A stretch of DNA of 37,352 nucleotides, taken from assembly GCA_945861635.1 (NCBI GenBank), contig CAMAWH010000048.1, forward strand, positions 1-37,352, written 5' to 3'. A program made the translations under genes and the position numbers. The notes beneath the pieces were generated by a model. The model searched no databases. It saw only the letters and a list, made by a program, of their open reading frames with translations, and was not told the origin of the DNA. Each line of letters starts with the position of its first letter. Within the stretch, counting starts at the first letter, position 1. The DNA comes from Klebsiella pneumoniae. Its GTDB lineage: Bacteria; Myxococcota_A; UBA796; SXON01. Shown piece after piece: positions 12,760 through 20,757 of the stretch.

Positions 12760-14453
12760 GCGTCGACCTGACGCAGCGACGCGGCGAACCCGGCTGCGAT
12801 CCAGCAGGCCGCAGCGGTGTAGAACAGGCCCGGAACGAGAACCTGCATCGCCACGTACCAGGGTGCGAAAAACAACCGGTAAAGCACGATGTGCATCCAC
12901 AGGCCCACGAAGGTCGTGCCGACCGAAGCGCCCCCGAAGGTGACCGCAAGCCGCAAGAACGTTGCCGGACGGCCGCGACTGAGCCCCGAGACCCACGCCA
13001 TCCCCTCCTGAGCAGCAATCGCGGCGCCGACGTAGATGCCGTCGGCGGGGGAGACGCTTCCCATCGCAAGCGCGCGGAGGAGGTAGCCGGTGAGGATGGC
13101 CATCGCGAGGGTGCCAGGACGCGGCGTGAGGGCAACAAGCGTGCCGAGGAGCACGGTGCGCCCGACGTCGGCGATGAGGCCCGTCGCAAGCGTGGCAAAG
13201 GGACCAAGCACGGCGCCGATCGCCATCGTCGCAAGGTCGGAGGCGCTCCCCACGACGAACAGGGCGCCGCTGAACAGCGCGATCGTCATGAGCTCACTGG
13301 TCTGCGCGGCGTCCAACCAACCCTTCAACCGGCATGCCGTCCACAAAAGGCCTGACACCGCGGCCACGAGCGATGCGGCAAACCCGACGTGCGCGACCGT
13401 ATCGCCGTGACGCACGTACAACACATCCGAATGTGTCGCGAGCAGGACCCCACCCCCGGTACCGATGACATCGGTTTCAAGCAGGTACGCCCCGTCCGTG
13501 ACGCTCCCCAGATCGACGAACAGCGGCAGGGTGGCCAGGGTCAGGCCGTTTGCCGGAACTCGAACCAGAATGCTCACCGCCCCCGTGCCCCCGTCGGCTT
13601 CCCGTAGGCGCGGATGGAACGCGGGAGCATCCAATCCGCCGCGCGTCACCCGCGCTCGGACGACCACATCCACGGGCGAGGACGAAGTATTTCGTAGACG
13701 AACGCCGTGAAAGGACCACGGTGCAAACGCATCCCGCCGCCGCGCACCCCAGCCGAGTGCGCGCACCGCGTCATCCCACCAGCCCGCGGGAACCGTGATT
13801 CGCATTGCCGGCCGTCCGACATCCGGGGTTCCGTCCTCGGCCGCCGGAAATCGGACCTCCGAAATCTTGATGGAATCGGCGGGAACCAAGTGTGGAACCA
13901 GACGAACCCGCGCATCCCCGACCGTGACATCGACAGCGGTTGTGCGCACGAGGACGGTTCGAAGGAGGCGCACACCTGCACCGCGCAGCAAAAAAGCATC
14001 GCCCAGCGACGTTGCAACCTGCGGAGGCATGCCTTCACCGCCGGTGACGCCGACGATGACCTCGGCAGTGCTGCCAGCCAGCACCGGGACGTCGATGTCA
14101 CCGGTGGCGTCGCGCCAGGGCTCGGAAGGCGACACCTGGATCTGGACGCGGACCGGCGGCGGCGTGCCGACCGTGAGCGTCGTCTCTACGAATTGCTCGC
14201 CCCGCCGGGCGCGCAGGGTGTACCGGCCCGGCGGAACGGCGGCCACGAGTTCCGCAGTCGCCGTCGGCGTCGGAAGGTCCCGGTGAGCAATGACCGCGGC
14301 GCCATCAAGGAGATCGACGGCATCTAGCGCCGCACTGGCCTCGACGCGCACGCCCATGGCAGAGGGCGCGGCCGTGACGACCAACACGCCCTCGTCTGCG
14401 CAACCGACGGCGAGCGCGAGCAGCGCGCCGGGCGCGAGCAGCGCGACGATCAT
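12756..14453 (-). CDS. Lipoprotein ectodomain fused to ECF S-like membrane domain
   Basis: 565 residues. The N-terminus MIVALLAPGALLALAVGC is a signal peptide with a lipobox (Cys 18) or signal anchor. Residues 20-350 are beta-rich, exported, with Ig-like stretches (PPGRYTLRARRGEQF, VRVQIQVSPSEPW) and no family I know. A transmembrane helix (about 355-374) leads to a compact block of about six helices (386-565) whose size, Gly/Ala-rich helices and place beside an ECF A-A-T gene fit an ECF substrate-binding S component. It is translationally coupled by 4-base overlaps on both sides. I infer that the S domain binds the riboswitch ligand (cobalamin or a corrinoid) and that the tethered ectodomain hands it over or docks to a propeller, replacing a free BtuF. 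The S-component call rests on topology and context, not on a conserved motif. Confidence 0.7.
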   Translation of the reverse strand: MIVALLAPGALLALAVGCADEGVLVVTAAPSAMGVRVEASAALDAVDLLDGAAVIAHRDLPTPTATAELVAAVPPGRYTLRARRGEQFVETTLTVGTPPPVRVQIQVSPSEPWRDATGDIDVPVLAGSTAEVIVGVTGGEGMPPQVATSLGDAFLLRGAGVRLLRTVLVRTTAVDVTVGDARVRLVPHLVPADSIKISEVRFPAAEDGTPDVGRPAMRITVPAGWWDDAVRALGWGARRRDAFAPWSFHGVRLRNTSSSPVDVVVRARVTRGGLDAPAFHPRLREADGGTGAVSILVRVPANGLTLATLPLFVDLGSVTDGAYLLETDVIGTGGGVLLATHSDVLYVRHGDTVAHVGFAASLVAAVSGLLWTACRLKGWLDAAQTSELMTIALFSGALFVVGSASDLATMAIGAVLGPFATLATGLIADVGRTVLLGTLVALTPRPGTLAMAILTGYLLRALAMGSVSPADGIYVGAAIAAQEGMAWVSGLSRGRPATFLRLAVTFGGASVGTTFVGLWMHIVLYRLFFAPWYVAMQVLVPGLFYTAAACWIAAGFAASLRQVDA

Positions 14454-15922
14454 CGGAAGACCGTGACCCGGAAGCTCCCGTGTACCGCATCCTCGACCGT
14501 AAAGGGCGCCTCCGCCACGGCGATTTCGCGGCCATCGGGCGCCCAGACCGGGCGAAAATGCGCGGGCCCTTCGGTGCTGCACGCCGTGACCGGTGACCCT
14601 GACGATGCGTCCAGGAGCACCGCGCCAAACAAGTCCGTCCGCGTGTCCGTCATCCGCGACCCCGCCCCCACGAGAAGCGTGGTTCCATCCGGACTCATCG
14701 CGACGCCCGCTGGGTGGTGGTCGAGGGGCCTCGACCACCGCGGCGCACCCGCTCGGTCTACCGCATGCAGCGTGAACTGGGCCGGGTGCGCAGACGGCGG
14801 ACGCATCGCGGGATCGGCACTTCCAAAGGGGATGTTCGTCTCTGTCGTGGCGAAGTACGCCACACCGCCTCGCAACGTGCCAAACCCGACGCCGGCGGCA
14901 ATCGGCACCCCCTGCGAGAGGACCGGCACCCCCGGCGTCAGCGTCGCCAACGCGATGCCGTCATCGTCATAGAGAAACACTCGCCCGTCTCCCATGCCGG
15001 CCAGCGTGGTGCCGGGTTCCGTCGCAATCGCGTCCCACGCGAACACCTCGGTGAAGTACGGCGTGAGGATGGGAAAACGCGTCTGCCAGCGCGGCAGCAT
15101 CGTGTCGAGGTCGATGACGACAAGGCCGCCGATCGGGAGGTCGGCCGGCGCAGGACCGGTTGCGGAACGACTCATCATCACGGCGGCGCGGCGGCCACTC
15201 ACCGCGGGATGCAGCATGATGCCGTCGGCCGGACCCGCCGCCGGCCACGCGCCCATGCGTGCGCCGTCGGCTGCAATTCGGTATAGCCGGCTTCGATTTT
15301 TTCGCGTTCCATCGGGTTGCGGCCACCCGTGGGCACCCGTCACCAGGAGCGATCCGTCGTCCAGCACGCTCAAGCCAAACACGGCCGGCAGCGAATACAA
15401 GCCGAGCACATCATCGGCGGGGGGGAGTGCGCTCGCCTCCAGTTCACTGGCAAGGTGGACCTGCCAGCGTGGCGAGAGCGTCGTACTGTCCAGCGCTGCA
15501 ATCGTCGCATCCGGGGATTGCTCTCCCATGTAGAGCGTGGCGCCGTCCGCCGACCACGCCACCTGCTTCACCGCCCCTTCCGCAATGGCGGTGGTGACGC
15601 GCTCCTTTCCGGTCGTGGCGTCCACGATCCGTAGCGAACCGCCATCCGACCCGATCGCCAACCAGCGCCCATCCGGAGAGAATGCAAGGGCCGCGCCGGG
15701 ACTCGGCGCGTTCATCGCCGCGAGTCGCCGCATGTCCTCGAGTTCCACGTGGAACAGCGGCACACACTCGGGGGTGCTGGGCGCCGTGACGCCGTAGACC
15801 GCTTCTCCCGGCGTCCACGCACGGTTCTCCACTACACCACCGCGAATAATCCCGCCACGGACGAAGTGAATCGCCTCCACCGGCGACGGAGGCGGCGTGC
15901 ACGCGATCGCGAGTATTACCAT
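14450..15922 (-). CDS. WD40/PQQ-like beta-propeller lipoprotein
   Basis: 490 residues. A very short export signal ends in lipobox LAIAC (Cys 8 from the ATG at 15922). A CTG codon seven codons earlier would give a more normal positively charged n-region (RGVRRRM), so the true start may be there. The body has repeated blade motifs: AFSPDGRWLAIGSDGGSLRIVD, AWSADGATLYMGEQ, VAMSPDGTTLLVGAG and VWAPDGREIAVAE, typical of WD40/TolB-like propellers, covering almost the whole chain. It overlaps the preceding small lipoprotein by seven bases and the S-component gene by four, so it is made together with the transport proteins. I read it as a surface or periplasmic partner of the receptor. No enzymatic motif is seen. 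Confidence 0.75.
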   Translation of the reverse strand: MVILAIACTPPPSPVEAIHFVRGGIIRGGVVENRAWTPGEAVYGVTAPSTPECVPLFHVELEDMRRLAAMNAPSPGAALAFSPDGRWLAIGSDGGSLRIVDATTGKERVTTAIAEGAVKQVAWSADGATLYMGEQSPDATIAALDSTTLSPRWQVHLASELEASALPPADDVLGLYSLPAVFGLSVLDDGSLLVTGAHGWPQPDGTRKNRSRLYRIAADGARMGAWPAAGPADGIMLHPAVSGRRAAVMMSRSATGPAPADLPIGGLVVIDLDTMLPRWQTRFPILTPYFTEVFAWDAIATEPGTTLAGMGDGRVFLYDDDGIALATLTPGVPVLSQGVPIAAGVGFGTLRGGVAYFATTETNIPFGSADPAMRPPSAHPAQFTLHAVDRAGAPRWSRPLDHHPAGVAMSPDGTTLLVGAGSRMTDTRTDLFGAVLLDASSGSPVTACSTEGPAHFRPVWAPDGREIAVAEAPFTVEDAVHGSFRVTVFR

Positions 15923-16185
15923 GCGCCGTCGTACGCCTCGCAGCTGCCGTCCTCAAACGTGGCTTCCATCGACGCGCATCGGTCGGCCTCATCGAGTTGC
16001 CGCGCCTCCCAACCCCACGTCTCACACCAGTCCCGATAGTCGGCGGCGCTCGAATACGCGTCACCCCACGCCAATCCGCGTTCGGGCATGCACGACTCAT
16101 ACCGGTTCAGGGCCGCCACACACATGCGGTCACAGCGATCCTCGGGCGCGCAGGCCATGAATAATAGTGGAAGAGCAAGCATCAT
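15916..16185 (-). CDS. Small cysteine-rich lipoprotein
   Basis: 89 residues. ATG ATG at 16185 opens signal peptide MMLALPLLFMAC, with the lipidated Cys at 12. The mature part is acidic and Trp/Cys-rich (CDRMC, ESCMPERG, DWCETWGWE, DRCASM, DGSCEAYDGAW), with seven further Cys that could form disulfides or hold a metal. I know no family for it. The start is one base after the stop of the preceding propeller gene and the 3' end overlaps the next propeller by seven bases, which makes it a real, co-translated member of the B12 operon rather than a chance frame. A longer frame to 16317 exists but has no signal peptide at its start. A role as an accessory in the outer-membrane uptake complex is inference from position. 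Confidence 0.7.
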   Translation of the reverse strand: MMLALPLLFMACAPEDRCDRMCVAALNRYESCMPERGLAWGDAYSSAADYRDWCETWGWEARQLDEADRCASMEATFEDGSCEAYDGAW

Positions 16186-16186
16186 T

Positions 16187-17290
16187 CTACCCCGACACGC
16201 CGAGCGAATAGGGGGGGAGGTCGGTGTGCACCGGCTCCGCGCGCGCGCACGTCGCGCTATCCCACGCCACCGTGCCGAGAACCGTGACGGGCAGGTCGGG
16301 ATTGAAGCCGTACGCATAGGTCAGCCACACCTTTCCGTCCGGCGATACCGCCCCTCCGCCGATGAACGCGCCGGGCTGCTCCACGCGCTCGTACGTCCAA
16401 TCGGTCAGATGCAGGCACCAGACTTCCCAAGTCAACCCGTCATTGGTGACCATGATGGCCGTCTCCGCGTTTCCCGTGGAGATTTGGCTGACGTTCATGC
16501 CGAGGTCGGATTCTTCCCAAATCGGTGCACCGAGCGTATCCGTGGTCGTGTCGAATGCCACAAGCGCGCCGTCCAACGCCCCGTAATTCCCGCCGTCAAT
16601 CCAGAGCGTGGTCGCATCCGCCGCGTGCGGAAGAAAGTTGGCGTTGTTCACGGTTTCCCAGCTATCCAGGATGGAGAATGCAACGGGATCCACCTTTACA
16701 ATCGCACCGGCCACCGAGGTGTAGTCCACGTAGGAATAGCGTTCGAGGGCGGCGTAGAGACTGCCATTTGGCGCGCAGTACAGCGAGGTCGGGTTGCCAC
16801 TCCCATCTCCATCATCGAAGTCAACCAGGTCCACACTGCCGGCGAGCGCTTGGGTTTCAAGGTTGAACGCGGAGAGTGCACCACCATTGTAGAGCGACAC
16901 CCAGAGGTACGCCCCGCATGGCGTTGCGGCGGCGGGGTTGCTGCCGTCTCCGGTACTCACCTCAAATATCGGAGCGTCCCATGCGCCTGTGACGTAGGCG
17001 CGGACCGTGTTTTCGCCGCCGCGCTCCAGAATGTAGGAGTGGGTCGCGTCCGTGTTGACGACCGCATCCCCCCCGAGCGTCACGATTCCGTCGGTGAGTG
17101 TTCCCGTGGTGCCGCCGATGGTCGCAAGCGCGCCGACGGTGTAGTCGGTGGTCGTGAGCACGACCGTGTAGGCCTCGATGCCGCTATCGGTGTCGGCATC
17201 GGCGTCCGTGTCCGCATCCCCCTCGATAGCCGTATCCGCCACTTTTGGAATACAGGCGTTGAGGCTTAACAATGGAAGTATGTATCGCAT
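16187..17290 (-). CDS. BtuG-like beta-propeller surface lipoprotein
   Basis: 367 residues. MRYILPLLSLNAC is a lipoprotein signal (Cys 13), followed by an Asp/Ala/Thr linker (DADTDADADTDSG). The body shows regular propeller blades: HSYILERGGENTVRAYV, PCGAYLWVSLYNGGALSAFN, LYCAPNGSLYAALER, GAIVKVDPVAF, TTLWIDGGN. This matches the YncE/BtuG style, in which a conserved small-residue turn precedes a name-value strand pair. It lies three bases after the stop of the TonB-dependent receptor. In Bacteroides, BtuG is a seven-bladed propeller lipoprotein that sits on BtuB and captures B12 with very high affinity; the same gene pair order and the cobalamin riboswitch upstream suggest the same job here. 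That is an inference by fold and context: I cannot measure similarity to BtuG itself. Confidence 0.75.
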   Translation of the reverse strand: MRYILPLLSLNACIPKVADTAIEGDADTDADADTDSGIEAYTVVLTTTDYTVGALATIGGTTGTLTDGIVTLGGDAVVNTDATHSYILERGGENTVRAYVTGAWDAPIFEVSTGDGSNPAAATPCGAYLWVSLYNGGALSAFNLETQALAGSVDLVDFDDGDGSGNPTSLYCAPNGSLYAALERYSYVDYTSVAGAIVKVDPVAFSILDSWETVNNANFLPHAADATTLWIDGGNYGALDGALVAFDTTTDTLGAPIWEESDLGMNVSQISTGNAETAIMVTNDGLTWEVWCLHLTDWTYERVEQPGAFIGGGAVSPDGKVWLTYAYGFNPDLPVTVLGTVAWDSATCARAEPVHTDLPPYSLGVSG

Positions 17291-17293
17291 GTG

Positions 17294-19366
17294 TCAGTTC
17301 CTTGGAATCGGGTCGGCCCAGGTCACCGCGACCATGACGGTGCGGCCGGGAAGGGGGTAGCCGGAAAAATCGGTCAGGGGCTTGACGATCTGAGCATCGT
17401 CGGACGGGTTGAGCGGGTCGCGGTCGACGGCCATCCCGCGGACGTCGAGGAGGTTCAACACCTCGGCCCGCAGCGTTGGATAGCCCCTCATGGGCGTCGT
17501 ATCCACAGCGAGCGAGTGGATGTTCCGTACCGTCGTACGCCGGTAGTTTGCCGCGTCGGTGAACGATTCGCCGGTGTAGCTCCAGGTGTGGGAGAGCCGG
17601 ACACGGTCACGCCAGTGTGCGCTGGTGGTCTGGGAAAACTCCAATTCCGGCAGTCCAGGGAGAGTCTTGTTCGCGTAGATGGCGGTCGTATCGAGGTTGC
17701 GCGACGTCGAATGCGTCAAATTCGTTTGCGAGCCGACGACCTGGAGTGCATCGAGCGCGAGGGACACCTCCGTCGTGCCCACGAACGCCGACCGCAGATT
17801 CACAGCACGCGCGGTGTCCTCCGCATTCTGGACGTACACGATGAGGTCTGTCGCATGGTTGCGGGCGAAACTCACATCCAAAGATCCGGTCAAAGCGGTG
17901 TAGTCGGGCGCCTCGACGCGGCCGCCCACGTCGAACGCCCAGCCCGTTTCGGGAACAAGGTCCGTGTTGCCGATAAGGCTACCGTGATCGCCGAACAACT
18001 CGGTGAGGTTGGGCGCGCGCGAATACCGTCCGGCGTTGGCGCGAATGGCGGCAATGGGGTGGGGGCGCAGCAGGATTCCAAGGCGTGGGAGCAGGAAAAT
18101 ATCGGTGTCGTTCCCGGTGGGAGCCACCGGCGTATCCTCATAGGGAATGTCTCCCAGAAGGCGATTGTCGAGCCACTCACCCTGTGCGACGGGGGAGACG
18201 GTGAGGCGCTCTCCCCAGAACCGCGCGTCTGCGGAGAGCGCCAAAGCGACGCCATGGCGGAGTCGCTCGCCATCCCCACGATCCGCGAGAACGTCCATGG
18301 GAACGTAGGATTCGCGGCGAGCGCGTAGGGTTGCGGCGGTGATGAGCCACGGCGCGGCCAGCAAAGTGCCATCGAGCTGGGCGCCCACGGTGTGCGAGCG
18401 ATCCCGGGAGTGTGAGGCGCCGACGCCGATCTCTCCCTTGGGGTCATCGTACTCCTCCTCGCGGAACAGCCACCATGCCCGCGGGGAGAGGCGCGTGATC
18501 GGCGTAGGACGCGTATCGCCGCTCACGACGAGAAGGTTGCGCGTGGTGTCGATGCGGGCGGCGGTCACGACCTCGGAAATTGCGCCGGAAAGCTGCTGCC
18601 GCGTGGTGACGAACGCGTCCATCATGGTGACGGGGCCGCGCCGCAACCGCGCGATGGCGCTCGTGCGATCGATCGCGTTGTGGGTGCGCATCGGCGTGCG
18701 GTCATCGAACCGATTGAACTCCGTGCCCTGATCGTCGAAGTAGCGCCAATTTCCATCCGTATGGAACTGATCGAGGGTGAAGAATGCGTCGGTGTGTCCG
18801 ATGCGTGGCCCGCCGATGGCCCAGACGTGCGCTGTGCCGAAGGAGCCGCCGGCGCCGCCCACCGCCGTCGGGATTGTGCGACCGTTCGGGGTCACGAGAT
18901 TCACCACGCCGCCGATGGGAGCGGCCCCGAAGGACGCCGGTACGTTGCCGCGGTAGATCTCGACGCGCTCAAAGGCCGTCACGGGAAGTTCGGCGAGGTT
19001 GACGACCGAGGATCCGTCCGGGTTCAGGGGCACGCCATCGAGAAAAACTTCGACCTGTCGGGAGGTGGACCCGCGGAGCGAGAGCGTCGCGAAATCGCCG
19101 AGGCCACCCATCCGGCGAACGGTGGTTCCCGAGGCGGAATCGAGCACGCGCGCGAGGTCCTGCCCCGGCGGAACGGCAGGTCCGAGCGGCAGCACGGTCA
19201 GCGAGGCGGACGTGCCGAGGGGGGAGGGCGCACGGGCGCCGTCGACGGTCACGGTTTCGCTGGGCGGGTCGGCGCTGGGTTCCGCGGTAGGGTCGGCGGG
19301 CTCGTCATGGCGTGCGCCCGCCGAATCATCGGCAAAGGCGGCGGCAATGGGGCCGAGCAGGAGCAA
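17294..19366 (-). CDS. TonB-dependent outer-membrane receptor, BtuB-like
   Basis: 690 residues. Signal peptide MLLLGPIAAAFA, then an acidic linker, a TonB-box candidate (ETVTV, about 37-41) and a plug domain with the usual landmarks: SLRGSTSRQVEVFLDGVPLN, FERVEIYRGNVPASFGAAPIGGVVNLVTP. The remaining 500 residues alternate as beta-barrel strands and include RYSRAPNLTELFG. It imports a large scarce ligand using TonB/ExbBD energy (not in this window). The ligand is taken as cobalamin because the gene is directly behind a cobalamin riboswitch. Start choice: TTG at 19366 has a GGAG five bases upstream, and that GGAG is held in a hairpin. The signal peptide is short with no basic n-region; an ATG at 19454 is in another frame and would need an indel to reach this gene. 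Confidence 0.88.
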   Translation of the reverse strand: MLLLGPIAAAFADDSAGARHDEPADPTAEPSADPPSETVTVDGARAPSPLGTSASLTVLPLGPAVPPGQDLARVLDSASGTTVRRMGGLGDFATLSLRGSTSRQVEVFLDGVPLNPDGSSVVNLAELPVTAFERVEIYRGNVPASFGAAPIGGVVNLVTPNGRTIPTAVGGAGGSFGTAHVWAIGGPRIGHTDAFFTLDQFHTDGNWRYFDDQGTEFNRFDDRTPMRTHNAIDRTSAIARLRRGPVTMMDAFVTTRQQLSGAISEVVTAARIDTTRNLLVVSGDTRPTPITRLSPRAWWLFREEEYDDPKGEIGVGASHSRDRSHTVGAQLDGTLLAAPWLITAATLRARRESYVPMDVLADRGDGERLRHGVALALSADARFWGERLTVSPVAQGEWLDNRLLGDIPYEDTPVAPTGNDTDIFLLPRLGILLRPHPIAAIRANAGRYSRAPNLTELFGDHGSLIGNTDLVPETGWAFDVGGRVEAPDYTALTGSLDVSFARNHATDLIVYVQNAEDTARAVNLRSAFVGTTEVSLALDALQVVGSQTNLTHSTSRNLDTTAIYANKTLPGLPELEFSQTTSAHWRDRVRLSHTWSYTGESFTDAANYRRTTVRNIHSLAVDTTPMRGYPTLRAEVLNLLDVRGMAVDRDPLNPSDDAQIVKPLTDFSGYPLPGRTVMVAVTWADPIPRN

Positions 19367-19371
19367 CGCAA

Positions 19372-19394
19372 CTCCGCCCGCCCACGGGGAGGAG
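19372..19394 (-). promoter_or_regulatory. Hairpin sequestering the receptor gene's ribosome-binding site
   Basis: On the minus strand CTCC (19394-19391) can pair with the GGAG Shine-Dalgarno (19375-19372), and CCCG with CGGG inside it, around a four-base loop, leaving a small 2x1 internal loop. The SD is five bases before the TTG start at 19366. With a cobalamin aptamer about 60 bases upstream, this looks like the expression platform of a translational riboswitch: B12 binding would favour the closed form and lower receptor synthesis. A second perfect 7-bp hairpin (GTCCTTC/GAAGGAC, 19425-19444) lies between aptamer and this element and could be the linker helix that docks on the aptamer. No U-run follows, so transcription termination is less likely. 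Confidence 0.6.
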
Positions 19395-19454
19395 ACTGCG
19401 GCGCCAAAACGGCAACGCGGTCCGGTCCTTCTTCCCCGAAGGACGGATACGCAT

Positions 19455-19576
19455 GCGCCAAGGCCGGTCTCCTGACTCCTGAACGATGCACGCTTCAGCT
19501 ACAGTGGCGGGGGCCGCGTCGGAATTGCACCGACTTCCCGTTTCACCTTCACGTTTCCGGGAAGGCACCTTGACGC
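19455..19576 (-). promoter_or_regulatory. Cobalamin riboswitch aptamer
   Basis: Read on the minus strand the region has every landmark of the B12 aptamer in order: AAGGTGCC (19571-19564), ACGGGAA, GGTGCAATTCCGACGC, the B12-box stretch GGCCCCCGCCACTGTA, and AGTCAGGAGACCGGCC near the 3' end. The closing stem P1 is visible as GCGTCAAGG (19576-19568) pairing with CCTTGGCGC (19463-19455), with one G-T wobble. It sits about 90 bases upstream of the TonB-receptor start and, since the following seven genes overlap or nearly abut (largest gap 74 bases), it can control the whole uptake operon. Cobalamin, probably adenosyl- or aquocobalamin, would repress. Confidence 0.95.
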
Positions 19577-19849
19577 AGACAAGATGGAAAGAGCTGGCAG
19601 ACGGCTATCCGGAAAGGGGGTCCGTGTCGCGGCGGTCGGCGTTTTTGGGGCCCCTGCGGGTCCGTTTGGTTGGTAAAATCGACGATCGGCCCGCGCGGGA
19701 TAGCTCCGCGGGGCACCGACGTACGAATGGAAGAAAACCTTCCATTGGATGGCACTTGGGCAGTCAAGACCCCTCGAACGGCAGGATTTCTTCCACTCAA
19801 CAGTCGGGTGTCGCGACAGGCGATCCGAAGGACCGGTAGGCGGTTCCGC

Positions 19850-20731
19850 CTACTTTCGACTCGCCGTAAACACGGGCGGCTGGGGTTCGTCGTCCTCTCC
19901 CGCGACCTGGGCTTCGGGCAAACTTGGGTCGCAAAACACGACGTACCAGTTGTGTGCTTGGCCAAAGTCGTGGACCGAAACGAGGTCTGCCGTCGATGGA
20001 AGCGGATGCGAACCCGAGCGTTTCCACAGCGTAGGCACGGATTGCCCCGCATCCACGCAACTGGCGAAGCGCGCATGTCGATCGTCGTCGAACCATGCGT
20101 CCACCTTTTCACGGCAGCGGGCGCGCCCCCCCTCGGTAACCTGGCGACACACGTCGATCTTGGTGCGCTGCGTGAACGCCGCCCACAGGTTCTCCGTGTT
20201 GGCGCTGGAGTACGCCTCCACATGCCGCTGCGCGATCGCCTTGCCGGTCACCGCTCGATCGAGATCGGCCAGCGCCGCATGCAGAGTCGAGCGCAGTGAC
20301 TCGCGGTCCCTGCGGGCACGGTCCACGCTCCGTTTCAGGGCCGCCACCTCCATCGTCAACGCCGCGACGCGCGCCGTCTCGGCATGTTCGCCCTGAGCCT
20401 CCAACACCGCGACTTCCTCCGTACGGATGGCCAACTCCACCTCCAACGCTTCGACGCGATCCTGCGCATCGTGCAGTGCGAGCACGGGGTCACTCGCCGT
20501 TGTCGGCCCCTGACGTGCAGCCGCCTCCGCTCCTGGACGTTCCAGGGCGGCCTCGACATCCTGGCGCGCAAGCCGCGAGTGGACGACGGCCATTCCCAGC
20601 ACACCGGCCAAGCCAACCGGCGTCACGACGAAGGCGAGGATGCTCGCGAAGCGAAGCACGCCAACGTGATGTTCTACCTGTGTATTGGCGCGTTCTGCGT
20701 ATTCGATGTCCTGCCGGGGTTCCTTGTCCAT
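19850..20731 (-). CDS. Membrane-anchored coiled-coil protein of unknown function
   Basis: 293 residues. The ATG at 20731 follows an excellent ribosome site (AAAGGAGG, four bases upstream); the open frame starts ten codons earlier without one. Residues 1-27 are polar, 28-51 form one transmembrane helix (FASILAFVVTPVGLAGVLGM), and residues about 55-165 are a long, charged, heptad-like coiled coil rich in Ala, Glu and Arg. The C-terminal 120 residues form a globular part with four Cys (DVCRQ, ARCREKV, ASCVDAG, VVFCDPS) and the motif KVDAWFDDDRHARF. The topology suggests an N-terminal anchor with a periplasmic coiled-coil stalk and head. It follows the MopE-type lipoprotein gene by 26 bases. I recognise no family. 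Confidence 0.75.
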   Translation of the reverse strand: MDKEPRQDIEYAERANTQVEHHVGVLRFASILAFVVTPVGLAGVLGMAVVHSRLARQDVEAALERPGAEAAARQGPTTASDPVLALHDAQDRVEALEVELAIRTEEVAVLEAQGEHAETARVAALTMEVAALKRSVDRARRDRESLRSTLHAALADLDRAVTGKAIAQRHVEAYSSANTENLWAAFTQRTKIDVCRQVTEGGRARCREKVDAWFDDDRHARFASCVDAGQSVPTLWKRSGSHPLPSTADLVSVHDFGQAHNWYVVFCDPSLPEAQVAGEDDEPQPPVFTASRK

Positions 20732-20757
20732 GGTGCCTCCTTTGGTGGGTGAGATGC

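Noticed and set aside
11288..12771. Plus-strand frames opposite the ECF A-A-T gene
   Set aside because: Shadow frames: both ATPases and EcfT motifs are on the minus strand.
19726..19746. Perfect 8-bp hairpin AATGGAAG/CTTCCATT as a terminator for the coiled-coil gene
   Set aside because: No U-run follows on the minus strand; it may be structural but a terminator call is not supported.
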